A DNA stretch of 64,000 nt from Symbiodinium natans. Lineage: Eukaryota > Sar > Dinophyceae > Suessiales > Symbiodiniaceae. Shown here one piece after another: positions 1 through 10,743 of the stretch. The translations under genes and the position numbers were made by a program. The notes beneath the pieces are model-generated. The model searched no databases. It was not told the DNA's origin and saw only the letters and a list, made by a program, of their open reading frames with translations. Location of the stretch: contig CAJNDS010002118.1 of NCBI GenBank assembly GCA_905221605.1, forward strand, positions 62,001 through 126,000. The letters run 5' to 3'. The stretch's first letter is position 1; every line of letters starts with the position of its first letter.

Positions 1-900
1 CAACCCCCTGAGCCCGTGGAACCCCAAACCCTTCAGTAAACCCCCCCCAAAACCCCTAAACCCTAAACCCTAAACCCTAAACCCTAAACCCTACACCCTA
101 AGCACCCAAAGCACCCAAAGCACCCCAAAGCACCAGTAAGTCCTGAGCTGGGCCCTCTCCACCCCGAAACTTTGTAGATACAGGTACGAATGTTGGCGGG
201 TAACGGTTTTAAACATACACGTATGTGTCCATGCATGTATATATATATATATACATGTATGTATCAGTGTATGTGCATAAATAAATACGAATATACATAT
301 AAATATAAATAAATAAATAAATATATATATATATATATAGGTAGGTAGGTAGGTAGGTAGGTAGGTAGGTAGGTAGGTAGGTAGGTATGTGCGTGGCATC
401 TGCAAGTCTACGCGACAAGCACAGAAACAAATGCTTACTTACTCACATACATACAAACATACTGCATACATGTATGCAGAGATACAAACATGCATGCTTG
501 CATGCATACATACATACATACATACATACATACATACATACATACATACGTACACACACATACACACACATACACACACTATGTATAAATAAATACACAT
601 ATATATACAGATATTATATGTGTGTTAAATGTATATGTATATGTAGGTTTTACCTGACATGATAGGACATGACATGACATGACATGATATGATGAAGATA
701 TGGTACCGGCCTGGCAACGAGATGATGCAGACGCAACAATCATGTGATAACGGAATAATGCTGACTTGACACTGACACTGATCGCGACAGTGACCATGAT
801 GCCGATATACGATATACGATGTAGTACTCGTTTACGTATGGTTTTTAGGTACCCCAAACATTAGGGGACCCCAAACCCTAAACCCTAAACCCTAAACCCG
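1..900. repeat. telomeric repeats and simple-repeat block
   Basis: Starts with (CCCTAAA)n up to ~100, then microsatellites: (TA)n at 238-250, (AAAT)n near 300-320, (GTAG)n at ~341-387, (CATA)n at ~498-550, (CACATA)n at 555-580 and (GACAT)n at 655-690. Open frames here are just microsatellite translations. No gene seen. Confidence 0.85.
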
Positions 901-999
901 CTTCCGAGCCAAGAGACGATGTCGGGCGTGACCTGGCCAAGAGAGGGGTGGGGTGGGGTGGGGTGGGGTGGGGTGGGGTCAGGAAAACCCTAAACCCTA

Positions 1000-1110
1000 A
1001 ACCCGAACCCCTAGAACCCTAAACCCTAAACCCCTAAACCCCTAAACCCCTAAACCCCTAAACCCCTAAACCCCTAAACCCCTAAACCCCTAAACCCCTA
1101 AACCCCTAAA
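1000..1110. repeat. CCCCTAAA array
   Basis: About ten copies of the eight-base variant CCCCTAAA, next to a short (GGGGT)n run at 945-978. This is distinct from the seven-base CCCTAAA arrays at 1270-1352 and 1462-1590. Confidence 0.85.
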
Positions 1111-1378
1111 CCCCTAAACCCCAAATCCTGAACCCTGAGCCCTAAGCCCCAAGCCCTAAACCCTAAAACCCTAACCCTCAAATCGGCTTTGGGGTTTCTG
1201 ACTTAGGACTCTTCCCTTTGCCGCTTCTCGCATTCTGCATATTGCTCATATCGGATCCCCATGATCATCCTAAACCCTAAACCCTAAACCCTAAACCCTA
1301 AACCCTAAACCCTAAACCCTAAACCCTAAACCCTAAACCCTAAACCCTAAACCTAGGCCTTCCTGCTGGCCACCCCAC

Positions 1379-4300
1379 CTTCTTCATGTCCCCGGCGGCG
1401 ACATCTGGCGACCAGCTCGGGATCATCTCCTCGCCAGACCCCAAATGAATTCCCAGTTTTGGGTTTAGGGTTTAGGTTTAGGGTTTAGGGTTTAGGGTTT
1501 AGGGTTTAGGGTTTAGGGTTTAGGGTTTAGGGTTTAGGGTTAAGGGTTTAGGGTTTAGGGTTTAGGGTTTAGGGTTTAGGGTTTAGGCCTAGGGTTTAGG
1601 GTTTAGGTCTATTTAGGGTTTAGGGTTTAGGGTTAAACCTTCGTATTGTGTATCATGAAAAATGTGCTGTACGATACACCACTGGATGGCACTGTGTAAG
1701 TTTACGGCCACGTCCAGCCCCTCAAATTGTCAACTCCGAACCTTCAAGGCCCTAACCCTAAACCCTAAACCCTAAACAGCCCTAAACCCTAAACCCTAAA
1801 CCCCAAACCCTAAACCCTAAACAGTTTAGGAGGAGCCGGGGACGCCGTGGGTGCGAGGTGTCGCTTTCGAAGTACTGACTCCCTCGGACACTTCCCAAGA
1901 CGAAGGTATGTTAGGGTTTTTCTAGGGTCTAGGGTTTAGGGTTTATCCTCTCTAGGGCTTAGGGCTTAGGGTTTCGGGTTGAGGGTCTGGGGCTTAGGGC
2001 TTTTGTGTCCCTAAACCCTAAACCCTAAACCCCAAACCATGAGGGCTTAGGGTTTCAGTCTTTCTGGCATAGGGTACCACATCGGAGCTGGATGCCACTA
2101 AGAAACTACCGTTGGGTCCTACTACGTCTTCCTCTCCTCCCCTAACCCAAAACCCTAAACCCTAAGCCTTAGTCCTTAAACCTAAACCCCTAAGCAAGGA
2201 GGTTCTTGGTCCTCTCAATATCGTCATAAACCCTAAACTTTCCTAAACCCTAAACCCTATAAACCCTAAACCCTAAAGCGCCTTTAAAGGAGCGGGAGCC
2301 AGGGGGTCTAAAATTCCCTGATGCCGCGCTAGTAAGGGTTTAGGGTTTGAGGATAACCGCGCAAGAGTCACAGACCCCTCTCATCACCTCAACCCTCCCC
2401 CCGTCCCCCCTCAACCCCTCAACCCTCGCCCTAAACCCCAAACCCTAAACCCCTAAACCCCCTAAGCCCTCAACCCCAGCAGCGACGCCTTGAGCTTGGG
2501 ACCCCAGTTCTTGAACTCGGGCTTGTCACCGAAGCACTTCTCGATGACGGCGAGTGCTGGGAGAACCAGGTTAGGAATTCAGGGGTCAGGCTTAACTAGA
2601 ATAGGGTTTAGGGTTTAGGGTTTAGGGTTTAAGGTTTAGGGTTTAGGCTTTAGGGTTTAGGGCTGCAGGGCTTTAGGTTTTAGGGTTTGGGGCTTTAGGG
2701 TTAGGGCAGAGGTTTTAGGGCTTTAGGGTTAAGATTTTAGGGTTTGGGCTTTTAGGGCTTTAAGGGGTTTAAGGGCTTTAAGGGGTTTCAGGGCTTTTTG
2801 GGCTTTTTGGGGCTTTTTAGGTTTTTGGCTTGAAGGGTTTTAGGGATTCAGGGCTGTTGGGTGTTTTGGGGCTTTAGGGCATTTAGGGCTTTGAGGGCTT
2901 GAGGGTTCTAGGGCTTCAGGAGGACTCCCAGGGTCTGAAGCTTGGGATTTAGGGTTTAGGGTTTAGGGTTTAGGTTTAGGGTTTGGGGTTTGGGGTTTAG
3001 GGTTTAGGGTTTAGGGTTTAGGGTTTAGGGTTTAGGGTTTAGGGTTTAGGGTTTCCCATCCCCCACGGAAGCCGCTGCTTGCTAGGGCAAGCCTGTCAAT
3101 CAAGGCACCCGTGCAAAGACCTTGCACTGGGTCCCACAGATGCTGGCTGCCCCAGACTTCTGCGTGCTCGCTCGACGCAGCCTCCGGGCTCGGTGGAAGC
3201 ATCGCAACGCATGCCAGCAGCCGTTGGAGTATTGTTTGTCACACTTGCGGCATGCTCGCGCGCAGTCGAATGCAAGAGGACCAGGCCCCGCGATAACCAC
3301 CACCCTCCCAACTTTGCGCCCCCGGCAACTTGAGGCGAACGAAAGCAGGACCAGGAGCATGGTTTCTTTTCTTCAGCTCTTGCAGCCCATGGGTTCTTAG
3401 AGCAGCCTACAGTAAACTTCAGAAAGTTGGAACATGTTCATTTTTGTATTCCCATACCCCGAAAAGTTATACTAAACAGGAGTTTGTTGTACATGAGGCT
3501 GGCATGGTGTTGACATGTATGTAGGCTCCGGCACTACAAACCCTAGCCCCCAAACCCCCAAACTACAAACCACAAGCCCTAAACCCTAAACCCTTTTCCC
3601 CCAAACCTCAAGTCCTAAACCCTAAACCTCAAAACCCCCTAAACCTCAAACCCGATTAAACCCTGAGCCTCAAAACCCTAAACTCCTACACCCTAAACCC
3701 CTAAACCCCTAAACCCCCAAACCCCAAACCCCTAAAACCCCTAAACCCCTAGACCGTAAACCCCTAAATTCCTAAACCCTATCTTTGGCTTTGACTGCTC
3801 CCCGCCTCTGCGTAAAGCTCTCTACACTATGCAGCCAAGACGGTTTAGGGTCTGTGGTTTAGGCTTTACGGTCTAAAGTTTAGGGAACAGCTACACAACT
3901 CGGCCAACTGACTCCAACTGCATTCTTCCCACCAGGGGAACCCTAGATCCTAAACCTTAATGTCGGACATAGTCTGGCCCCAACCCTCGACAAGAAGCGC
4001 ACGTAGACAACCCAACTGAAATGTGATCTGACGTGCTTCGACGCAAGGCACGCTAAGGTAAGTATGCGCTTCGCGAAATGGAAGCCCCTAAACCCCCAAA
4101 GCTTATAAGCCCCACTTAACCCCTACAAACCCTATAAATCCTAAACCTCCTCCCAACACCCGAAGCTCTGCGCAAGCCCCATGTTCGAACCCTACACCCT
4201 AAACCCTAAATCCCAAACTCTACACCCCAAACTCTGACCCCAGAAGCCATGAAGAAGTCCCTGAACCCTAAACCCCAATACCCGAAACCCTAAACCCGAA

Positions 4301-6680
4301 ACCCTAAACCGTGAACCCTAAACCCTAAACCCTAAACCCTAAACCCTAAACCCTAAACCCTAAACCCTAAACCCTAAACCCTAAACCCTAAACCCTAAAC
4401 CCTAAACCCTAAACCCTAACCTGTCAGCCCCAGGGGCCGATAGAAACGCAGGTCGACGCTCCCGGAGAGGCGCCCAGGAGGCCGCAAATGGTGCCGTTCT
4501 CGCCGGTAACGACCTGCGATGGGCTTTAGGGTTTAGGGTTTAGGGTTTAGGGTTTAGGGTTTAGGATTATGAGTTTTTGGGTTTAGGGTTAGGGTAACGA
4601 TCTGCGACTCTGGGGATTTCGGGTTTAGAGTGACTCGGCTTGGGACTTTGTGGTGTGCAGCTTTTAGGGATGAACGCTTTAGTTTAGGGTTTAGGGTTTA
4701 GGGTTTAGGGTTTAGGGTTTAGGGTTTAGGGTTTAGGGTTTAGGGTTTAGGGTTTAGGGTTTAGGGTTTAGGGTTTAGGGTTAGGTTTAGGGTTTAGGGT
4801 TTAGGGTTTAGGGTTTAGGGTTTAGGGTTTAGGGTTTAGGGTTTAGGGTTTAGGGTTTAGGGTCTAAGGTTTAGGGTTTAGGGTTTAGGGTTTAGGGTTT
4901 GGGGCTTAGGGTTAGGGTTCAGGCTACATTGCATGGCTTCGGAGGCATGGGTCGACTCTGGCCAGATTGCGGAAAGCCGCCCCTAAACCCTAAACCCTAA
5001 ACCCTAAACCCTAAACCCTAAACCCTAAACCTTAAATCCTAAACCAAGCCTTAAACCCTGAACCCTGACCTTTAAGGGGTATAAGGAGGGACCTCTAGAA
5101 GGGACCCTGAGTCTTCTTGCCCTAAATGCTCTAACCCTATACCCTAAACCTTGAACCCTGAACCCATGGACAGGTGTGGATTCGCCTTGGGCTGGCAGGA
5201 CCCTGAGAGAACAAGAAAGAGAGAGAGAGAGAGAGAGAGCGAGAGCGAGAGAGAGAGAAAGAGAGAGAGAGAGGGAGGGAGGGAGGGAGAGGGAGGGAGA
5301 GGGACGGGGGCCCCGGCCCATACCCCCTCAATGAGGGCTCTTGGGTTAGGGGTTTAGGGATTGAGCGGTTTAGGGGTGTAGAGTTGAGGGATTTAGGGAT
5401 TTATCGGCAAAATACTGTTAATGGTAATAACAACAATCATACAAACAATAATAGTAACAATCATCATCATCACCACCACCATCATCATCATCATCATCGT
5501 CATCGTCATCGTCATAGTCATCATCATAATCATAACCGTCATCATCATCATCATCATCATGATCATCATCAAGATCAAGATCATGCTCATCACAGCAGTG
5601 ATAATGATGATCGTAACCATGGTGATAGCGAAAGGGATGGTAGTGATGTTGACAATGTAGGGAGAAAAGCAAACCACACAAACACAAGGACTCTGCACGG
5701 AGGGTTCTCCACAATGCACGGCTCTTATACCCCAATGGTCGGATCCTTGTGTTTACGTGGTTTTTGAGCCCCTAAAAATCAAGGATGGCCCTTAAGACCC
5801 TCCGGAAAATATTCCTAAATATTCTCCTCTCTAGGTTTAGGGTTCAGGGCCCAGCCTCTTGAAGCCCTGGTTTAGGGTTTAGGGTCATGGGCTTAGGGTT
5901 TAGGGTTTAGGGTTTAGGGTTTAGGGTTTAGGGTTTAGGGTTTAGGGTTTAGGGGAAACCCTCAACCCTGAACCCTAAACGGTCTATAGGGTCTAGGTTT
6001 AAGGCTTCATAAGCCCAGAGAACCCTGTAATCAGGAATGGAATTCATCTGAGGGTCCCTACCTGCTCTTTAGGAAAAGGGATGTTGGGCTCTCTGGGTCC
6101 GAATTACACCCTAAACCCTAAACCCTAAACCCTAAACCCTAAACCCCAAACCCCATAGTCCCCCCCAGCCCAGAATCCCACACCTCCGTGCCGAACTGGA
6201 GCATGCCCTTGCCGGTCTTCGGATCCTGCACAACAGGACTTGGCGTTCGGGTTTAGGGTTTAGGGTTTAGGGTTTAGGGTTTAGGGTTTAGGGTTTAGGG
6301 TTTAGGGTTTAGGGTTTAGGGGTTGGGCTTTAGGTTTGGGGTTTGATTAGATGTCCGTAGGCCCGGCATTTTCCAAAACGGTAGCAGCCGTAGCAACTTG
6401 GCGGTGAAAATATCAAAAAGAACCCCACAGAATGCTTGAACCCTTGACCCTGAACTCTGAACCCTGATTTTAGGTTTGGGGTTGAAGACTTGGGCTTTGG
6501 GGCGACCCTAAACCCTAAACCCTGAACCCTGAACCCTGAACCCTGAACCCTAAACCCTAAGCCCTAAACCCTAAACCCTAAACCCCGGATTTGGGATGCC
6601 AGACCTTCTTGATGATCTGCGCCCGGACGCCGGCCGGAATGAAGACCCAGTCGTCCGGATCCGCCTCGGGGTAATAGTGC
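1379..6680 (-). CDS. mqo: malate:quinone oxidoreductase, C-terminal exons (partial gene)
   Basis: FAD-dependent enzyme that oxidises malate to oxaloacetate and passes electrons to quinone, expected on the mitochondrial inner membrane. Five minus-strand exons are recognised: 6605-6680, 6184-6225, 4438-4513, 2489-2556 and 1379-1429. Translated in order they give the family's C-terminal signature: HYYPEADPDDW, then RAQIIKK, GMLQFGTEV, GLLGASPGAS, IEKCFGD, WGPKLK and EMIPSW. Exon lengths and phases join cleanly. Donors are GT, GT, GC, GC. Acceptors are AG|G except the one at 2556 (AG|C), which is the least certain junction. Introns are 379, 1670, 1881 and 1059 bp and are full of telomeric repeats in both orientations. 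The N-terminal two thirds and the stop codon were not found; the upstream part should lie above 6.7 kb. Family identity is confident, exon edges less so. Confidence 0.8.
3100..3360 (-). CDS. small cysteine-rich, possibly secreted ORF inside an mqo intron
   Basis: Intact 86-residue frame from ATG to TGA lying in the 1.9 kb mqo intron (2557-4437), on the same strand. The first ~14 residues (MLLVLLSFASS) look like a signal peptide. The mature part holds eight cysteines, including a CARACRKC cluster and a CGTQC near the end, and many arginines. Overlapping frames are also open in this GC-rich stretch, so the ORF may be accidental. No family recognised. The flanking 3360-3540 stretch is unique, more AT-rich DNA without repeats. 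Confidence 0.3.
   Translation of the reverse strand: MLLVLLSFASSCRGRKVGRVVVIAGPGPLAFDCARACRKCDKQYSNGCWHALRCFHRARRLRRASTQKSGAASICGTQCKVFARVP
4313..4418. repeat. CCCTAAA telomere-type array within an mqo intron
   Basis: About 15 perfect CCCTAAA units. The opposite orientation (TTTAGGG) appears at 4527-4563 and 4683-4900, so both orientations flank mqo exon 4438-4513 within a few hundred bases. Confidence 0.9.
4683..4900. repeat. TTTAGGG telomere-type array
   Basis: About 28 nearly perfect TTTAGGG units with a few unit-length errors, inside the 1670 bp mqo intron 4514-6183. Confidence 0.9.
5213..5310. repeat. GA/GGGA microsatellite
   Basis: (GA)n grading into (GGGA)n. Followed at 5454-5580 by a CAT/ATC trinucleotide block whose translation (poly-His, poly-Asp) is not evidence of a gene. 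Confidence 0.85.
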
Positions 6681-6999
6681 CTCGGCGGTAGGGTTTAGGG
6701 TTTAGGGTTTAGGGTTTGTTTAGGGTTTAGGGTTTAGGGTCTAGAGTTTAGGACTTAGGGCATATATAAGGTTTACCCTGCAGCTGAGCAAACCGTAAAA
6801 ACCCGATGAACCCTATGACCTCTATGATCCCTGGAAATATTGTTAACCTTCTAAACCCCATTTAACCTATAAACCTTAAACCCCAGAAATCCTAAGCTCG
6901 AACCCTAAACCCCATAAACCCCGTGACCCTAAAACACCCTCTAACCCTCAAAGCCTACAGCCCCCAACCCTAAACCCTGAACCCTAAACCCCGATCCTA

Positions 7000-7172
7000 A
7001 AGATAGCATCCGATATCGTAGAGTTGTCTGATTGGCTTGCACAAAATAATTGGCGAGTAACATACGCAGGTTTCAAAAACCCGGAAAACTTTGCGAACAT
7101 GTGTCAAGATGGAATTTCATGGATCCTCACTGATGCCGACGTATCAAGTTGGACTTCAAGCATCCCAACTAA
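7000..7172 (+). CDS. coding island, weak resemblance to the C-terminus of glycerophosphodiester phosphodiesterases
   Basis: A plus-strand frame of more than 55 codons is open from about 7000 to a stop at 7204. It contains VTYAGFKNPENF and DGISWILTD, resembling the end of the GDPD barrel (a tryptophan/aspartate-rich 'G.d.I.TD' segment). Codon choice is AT-richer than the GC-rich exons nearby, and the strand is opposite to mqo. It runs straight into an inverted-repeat element at 7168-7286. No start codon and no clear AG|G acceptor seen. The family suggestion is an inference; it could also be a pseudogene fragment or a captured exon. Confidence 0.3.
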
Positions 7173-7286
7173 TTCCCTCCCCCTAATATTAAAAACCCCC
7201 CAATAGACTATAATATAACTATAATTGGGGGGTATTTAATATTAGGGGGTAGGGGAGGTTTAATATCAGGGCGAGGGGACTAATTT
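7168..7286. repeat. inverted-repeat element with TAATATTA arms
   Basis: Inner arms CCCCCTAATATTAAAAACCC (from 7179) and its near reverse complement (~7226-7250) enclose a short AT loop. A further degenerate arm follows, up to GGGGACTAATT. The same arm sequence occurs at both ends of 45309-45760, defining a family of short TIR elements. Confidence 0.7.
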
Positions 7287-7479
7287 TAGAGGTAAACAGC
7301 ACGAGCGACGATTGTTTGGATTGATGGCCTACACTCTCGGTACGAGTCAGAGATCGATCTACCCTAAACCCTAAACCCTAAACCCTAAACCCTAAATCTC
7401 CGCGAGGTTTAAAAAATGATGGGTGAGCTCAAGCCCTGAACCTTAAAGCCTGCACTCCCCCAAGAAGGAAAGGCCCCGA

Positions 7480-7534
7480 CTTGATGTCGTGCAGCTTGCC
7501 AGCGCCGCTCTTGAAGACGTCCTGTGGCATGACC
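7480..7534 (-). CDS. orphan coding exon candidate
   Basis: Minus-strand island between telomeric arrays with an AG|G acceptor at 7535/7534. It reads PQDVFKSGAGKLHDIKSG. It lies upstream of the recognised mqo exons but does not match the part of MQO expected there, so I leave it unassigned. The 3' edge is unknown. Confidence 0.35.
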
Positions 7535-7551
7535 CTTCTATAGTGATCTAA

Positions 7552-7638
7552 ACCCTAAACCCTAAACCCTAAACCCTAAACCCTAAACCCTAAACCCTAA
7601 ACCCTAAACCCTAAACCCTAAACCCTAAACCCTAAACC
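7552..7638. repeat. CCCTAAA telomere-type array
   Basis: About 12 perfect units separating unique islands. 7697-7770 then holds a dispersed hairpin-type repeat (CCATACTTCGGATCCC ... GGGCCCATGGTTC). Confidence 0.9.
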
Positions 7639-8357
7639 CCACGCCCTCGTCTGGTCGAGCGCTCAGTGTAACCCTTATACGCACTGTGCAGAATAAGGTC
7701 CCATACTTCGGATCCCAACGCACACAAGCGTAAGGGACCATACTGAGGGCCCATGGTTCCAACCTTTGGGCTTTAAGGGTTTTAGATCACTAGGGCTTGA
7801 AGGCTGTATGGCCTTAGGGCCTTCATGGTTTTAGGGCTTTAGGGCTTTTAGGGCTTTAAGGATTGAGGACTTTAGGGCGTTTAGGGCTTCAGCGCTTTAG
7901 GGCCTTCGTGGTTTTAGGGCTTTAGGGTTTTTAGGGTTTTTAGGGCTTTTAGGTTTTTGGGCTTTAGGGCTGTCAGGCTGGAGGGCTTAGGGTTTAGGGT
8001 TTAGGCTTTGGGGTGAAAGCCCTCCACGCTCCGCAAGTTACTTTCCTCCAGCTACATGTAACAGCCTGAAGGACAACTCCGAAAAAGAGACTATTGTACT
8101 GCACACCTCTTATAGTTCGGGGCTTAGGGTCTAAAGCCTAAAAGCCTAAGATGCTCAACCCGAAGCCCGCAGTGTCACACCCCCTGGCACCGTAAAACCC
8201 CTAAACCCTAAACCCCAAACCCTAAACCCTAAACCCTAAACCACAGATGCAACGAGGCGTAAGGCTACCCGCGCCAGTCAGTCATGGTCCAAGCGCTGAG
8301 CCTCCGGTTTGCTCAGCCACTCCCCTTGAGGAAGCCGTGCAGACATGCATGAAAAGT

Positions 8358-8487
8358 ACTTGGAGGTTCATGGTACTTAGCAACTAATTATAACTGTACT
8401 TATAGCCATATTAGGGCACTTAAGGGGCTTATAAGTGGTTTATAAGTACAGTTATAATTAGTTACTAAGTACCATGAACCTCCAAGT
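8358..8487. repeat. 130 bp near-perfect inverted-repeat element
   Basis: Arms of ~47 bp match at 46 positions. They start ACTTGGAGGTTCATGG and end CCATGAACCTCCAAGT. Related, more diverged copies lie at 37567-37680, 48556-48648 and 56311-56440, and half copies at ~60731 and ~62307. It looks like a MITE or intron-forming element with ends ACTTGG...CCAAGT. Confidence 0.9.
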
Positions 8488-8754
8488 AAGCCTGAAGGTC
8501 AATCAATAATCGACTGTGGCCTAACACTTGAAACCCTGAACCCGTAATTTGGGCCTTAAAAAGAGGCTTTTGGAAACCCTAAAACCCTGAAACCGCTGTG
8601 CCTTCATCAACATCACCGCAAGGCTGAGATTCTTGGACCTCGGCTGGGAATCCGGAATTCGGGGTTTAAGGGTTTTGGGTCTAGGGAATTGGAGCTGGTG
8701 GTTCCATAAACCGTGAACAAAACGGGTTTAGAGTTTAATAGAAACCCTACTTAC

Positions 8755-8840
8755 ACCCCCCCCCCCCCCTCCCCCCCCCCCCGCCCCCCCGCCCCCGACC
8801 CCCCCCCCCACCGCTGCCCCCCCCACCCGCACCCCCCCCC
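8755..8840. repeat. poly-C tract
   Basis: Almost pure C for ~85 bp. Glycine-rich open frames on the opposite strand are translations of this tract. Confidence 0.9.
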
Positions 8841-9362
8841 CAAACAAAACGACAAAGGACATCTATGATTTCAAAAACTTTCAACCTTGAGCCAACAAGC
8901 AAAAGCCCTAAACCACCCCAAACCCCCAAACCCTAAACCCCAAAACCCCAAACGCCAGAACCCTAAACCCCAAACCCTACCCCCTTAGACCCCAAACCCA
9001 AGCCCTAAACGCTGATTCCGAAACCCCAAACGCCCTAAACCCCTTAGCTTACTTCTCCAATGACAAAGGGAAAAAAGGATAAACTTCATTATTCCTACTA
9101 AACAAGCGAACCCAACAAATTTAAAGTTCAGCTGTGGGAGAAGTAAGTTAGCCCCCACAACCAAACACCCCAAAGCCCTCAGAGTCTCGGGAGACGCCCC
9201 CCGCGGCCAAAAGGCACTTAAAGCCCTACTAGACCTTCAAAACCCCAAACCCCAAACCCCAAGCCCCAAGCCCTAAACCCTAAACCCTAAACCCTAAGCC
9301 CTAAACCCTAAACCCTAAACCCTAAACCCTAAACCCTAAACCCTAAACCCTAAACCCTAATC

Positions 9363-9430
9363 CGCGGCCAAGAGGCAAGGCACCCACGGTCGGCAGAATG
9401 TTGTGGAGCTTCAGGGCCTGTTCTGAATCA
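9363..9430 (-). CDS. orphan coding exon candidate
   Basis: Minus-strand island between telomeric arrays reading QALKLHNILPTVGALPLG, with a possible AG|G acceptor (AACAG|GCC). Family not recognised. May belong with the islands at 9570-9654 and 10143-10197. Confidence 0.35.
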
Positions 9431-9569
9431 AGGGTTTAGGGTTTAGGGTTTAGGGTTTAGGGTTTAGGGTTTAGGGTTGAGGGTTTAGGGTTTAGGGTTT
9501 AGGGTTTAGGGTTCGGGGCTTCGGGTTTAGGGTTTGGGGTTTAGGGTTTGGGGTTTCGCTGAGGAGCTT

Positions 9570-9654
9570 TCGTTCCGGAACGAAGCAGCTCGGCAGGAAA
9601 CCAAAGCTTGCCAGCTCTTCAGGCATGTGAAGCAGCCAGTGGAACTTGGGGAGC
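9570..9654 (-). CDS. orphan coding exon candidate (PKFHW...CFVPERK)
   Basis: Minus-strand island reading LPKFHWLLHMPEELASFG then FLPSCFVPERK. An AG|G acceptor sits at 9655/9654. The 'FHWLLH...CFV.ERK' pattern resembles proteins widespread in dinoflagellate genomes, possibly transposase-derived; this comes from memory and is not a confirmed match. The opposite strand is also open. Confidence 0.35.
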
Positions 9655-10142
9655 CTGCATCCCAGCAACCCTAAACTCTAAACCCTAAACCCTAAACTCT
9701 AAACCCTAAACCCTAAACCCTAAACCCTAAACCCTACGCCTCCAAGAAGGCCGTGGTGGCCGCTGTCGGGTTGTCTGGTGTCGTGACAGCTCCCGTTTGT
9801 AGAGGGTTTAGGGCTTGGGGTTTAGGGTTTAGGGTTCAGGGTTTAGGGTTTAGGGTTTAGGGTTTAGGGCAAGTTTAGGGTTTAGGGTTTAGGGTTTGGG
9901 GTTTCGGGTTTAGGGTTTGGGGTGCGGGGTTGAGGTTTTCAGGGTTTACTTCCAATCCCTCTTTCATGAAAGCTGCTAAGCAGCGTGCCCCTTCGCCCGA
10001 CAAAAAAATGCACGAAGACTAAAGATAATCAGGGTTTAGGGTTAGGGCTTGGGGTTTGGGGTTTAGGGTTTAGGATTTAGGGCTTAGGTAAGGGCTTTAG
10101 TTGTGACTAGGGTGCAAGATTGGGGCAAGAAGGGCGCAACAT

Positions 10143-10197
10143 GTAGCGTTTAAGCTCTTCTGTGCGGGCCTTGAAGGCGTCGAGGTTGCTGCCATAC
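10143..10197 (-). CDS. orphan coding exon candidate
   Basis: Minus-strand island with a good AG|G acceptor (CCAG|GTATGG). It reads YGSNLDAFKARTEELKRYM, a hydrophilic, probably helical segment. Family not recognised. Flanked by telomeric arrays at 10268-10320 and 10020-10090. Confidence 0.4.
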
Positions 10198-10440
10198 CTG
10201 GTCACAGACTGATACGGAGACTACTACATCATGCGAATGACTTGAGAGCAGTGGCCAGCAGAGCCGTTTACCCTAAACCCTAAACCCTAAACCCTAGACC
10301 CTAAACCCTAAACCCTAAACCCGCCTTTGCAGAGCCCTCGCAACGCCAGGCGCTGCAGCACACCCCTCTTCACTGCGTTCAGGGTTCAGGCCTTCGGGCT
10401 TGGTCTAGGGTTAAGGGTAACAGCTTGGGAACTCAAAGGT

Positions 10441-10705
10441 TTAGGGTTTAGGAGTTTAGGGGTTAGGGGTTTAGGGGTTTAGGGGTTTAGGGGTTTAGGG
10501 GTTTAGGGGTTTAGGGGTTTAGGGGTTTAGGGGTTTAGGGGTTTAGGGGTTTAGGTGTTTAGGGGTTTAGGGGTTTAGGGGTTTAGGGGTTTAGGGGTTT
10601 AGGGGTTTAGGGGTTTAGGGGTTTAGGGGTTTAGGGGTTTAGGGGTTTAGGGGTTTAGGGGTTTAGGGGTTTAGGGGTTTAGGGGTTTAGGGGTTTAGGG
10701 GTTTG
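10441..10705. repeat. TTTAGGGG array
   Basis: About 30 units of the eight-base variant TTTAGGGG with almost no seven-base units. Similar arrays lie at 31267-31412, 60450-60620 and (opposite strand) 22477-22600. Confidence 0.92.
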
Positions 10706-10743
10706 TACGTAGGACCTTTCTGCTCTATTTGGCTTTGCTCTCT

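Noticed and set aside
1-200. Window start as a true chromosome end
   Set aside because: The CCCTAAA run is short, degenerate and no different from dozens of internal arrays.
91-662. Open frames rich in Tyr/Ile/His/Thr over the first 660 bp
   Set aside because: They translate (GTAG)n, (CATA)n and (TA)n microsatellites; no protein-like composition.
5384-5767. 127-codon His/Asn-rich frame and its Met/Ile and Asp counterparts
   Set aside because: CAT/ATC trinucleotide repeat read in different frames.
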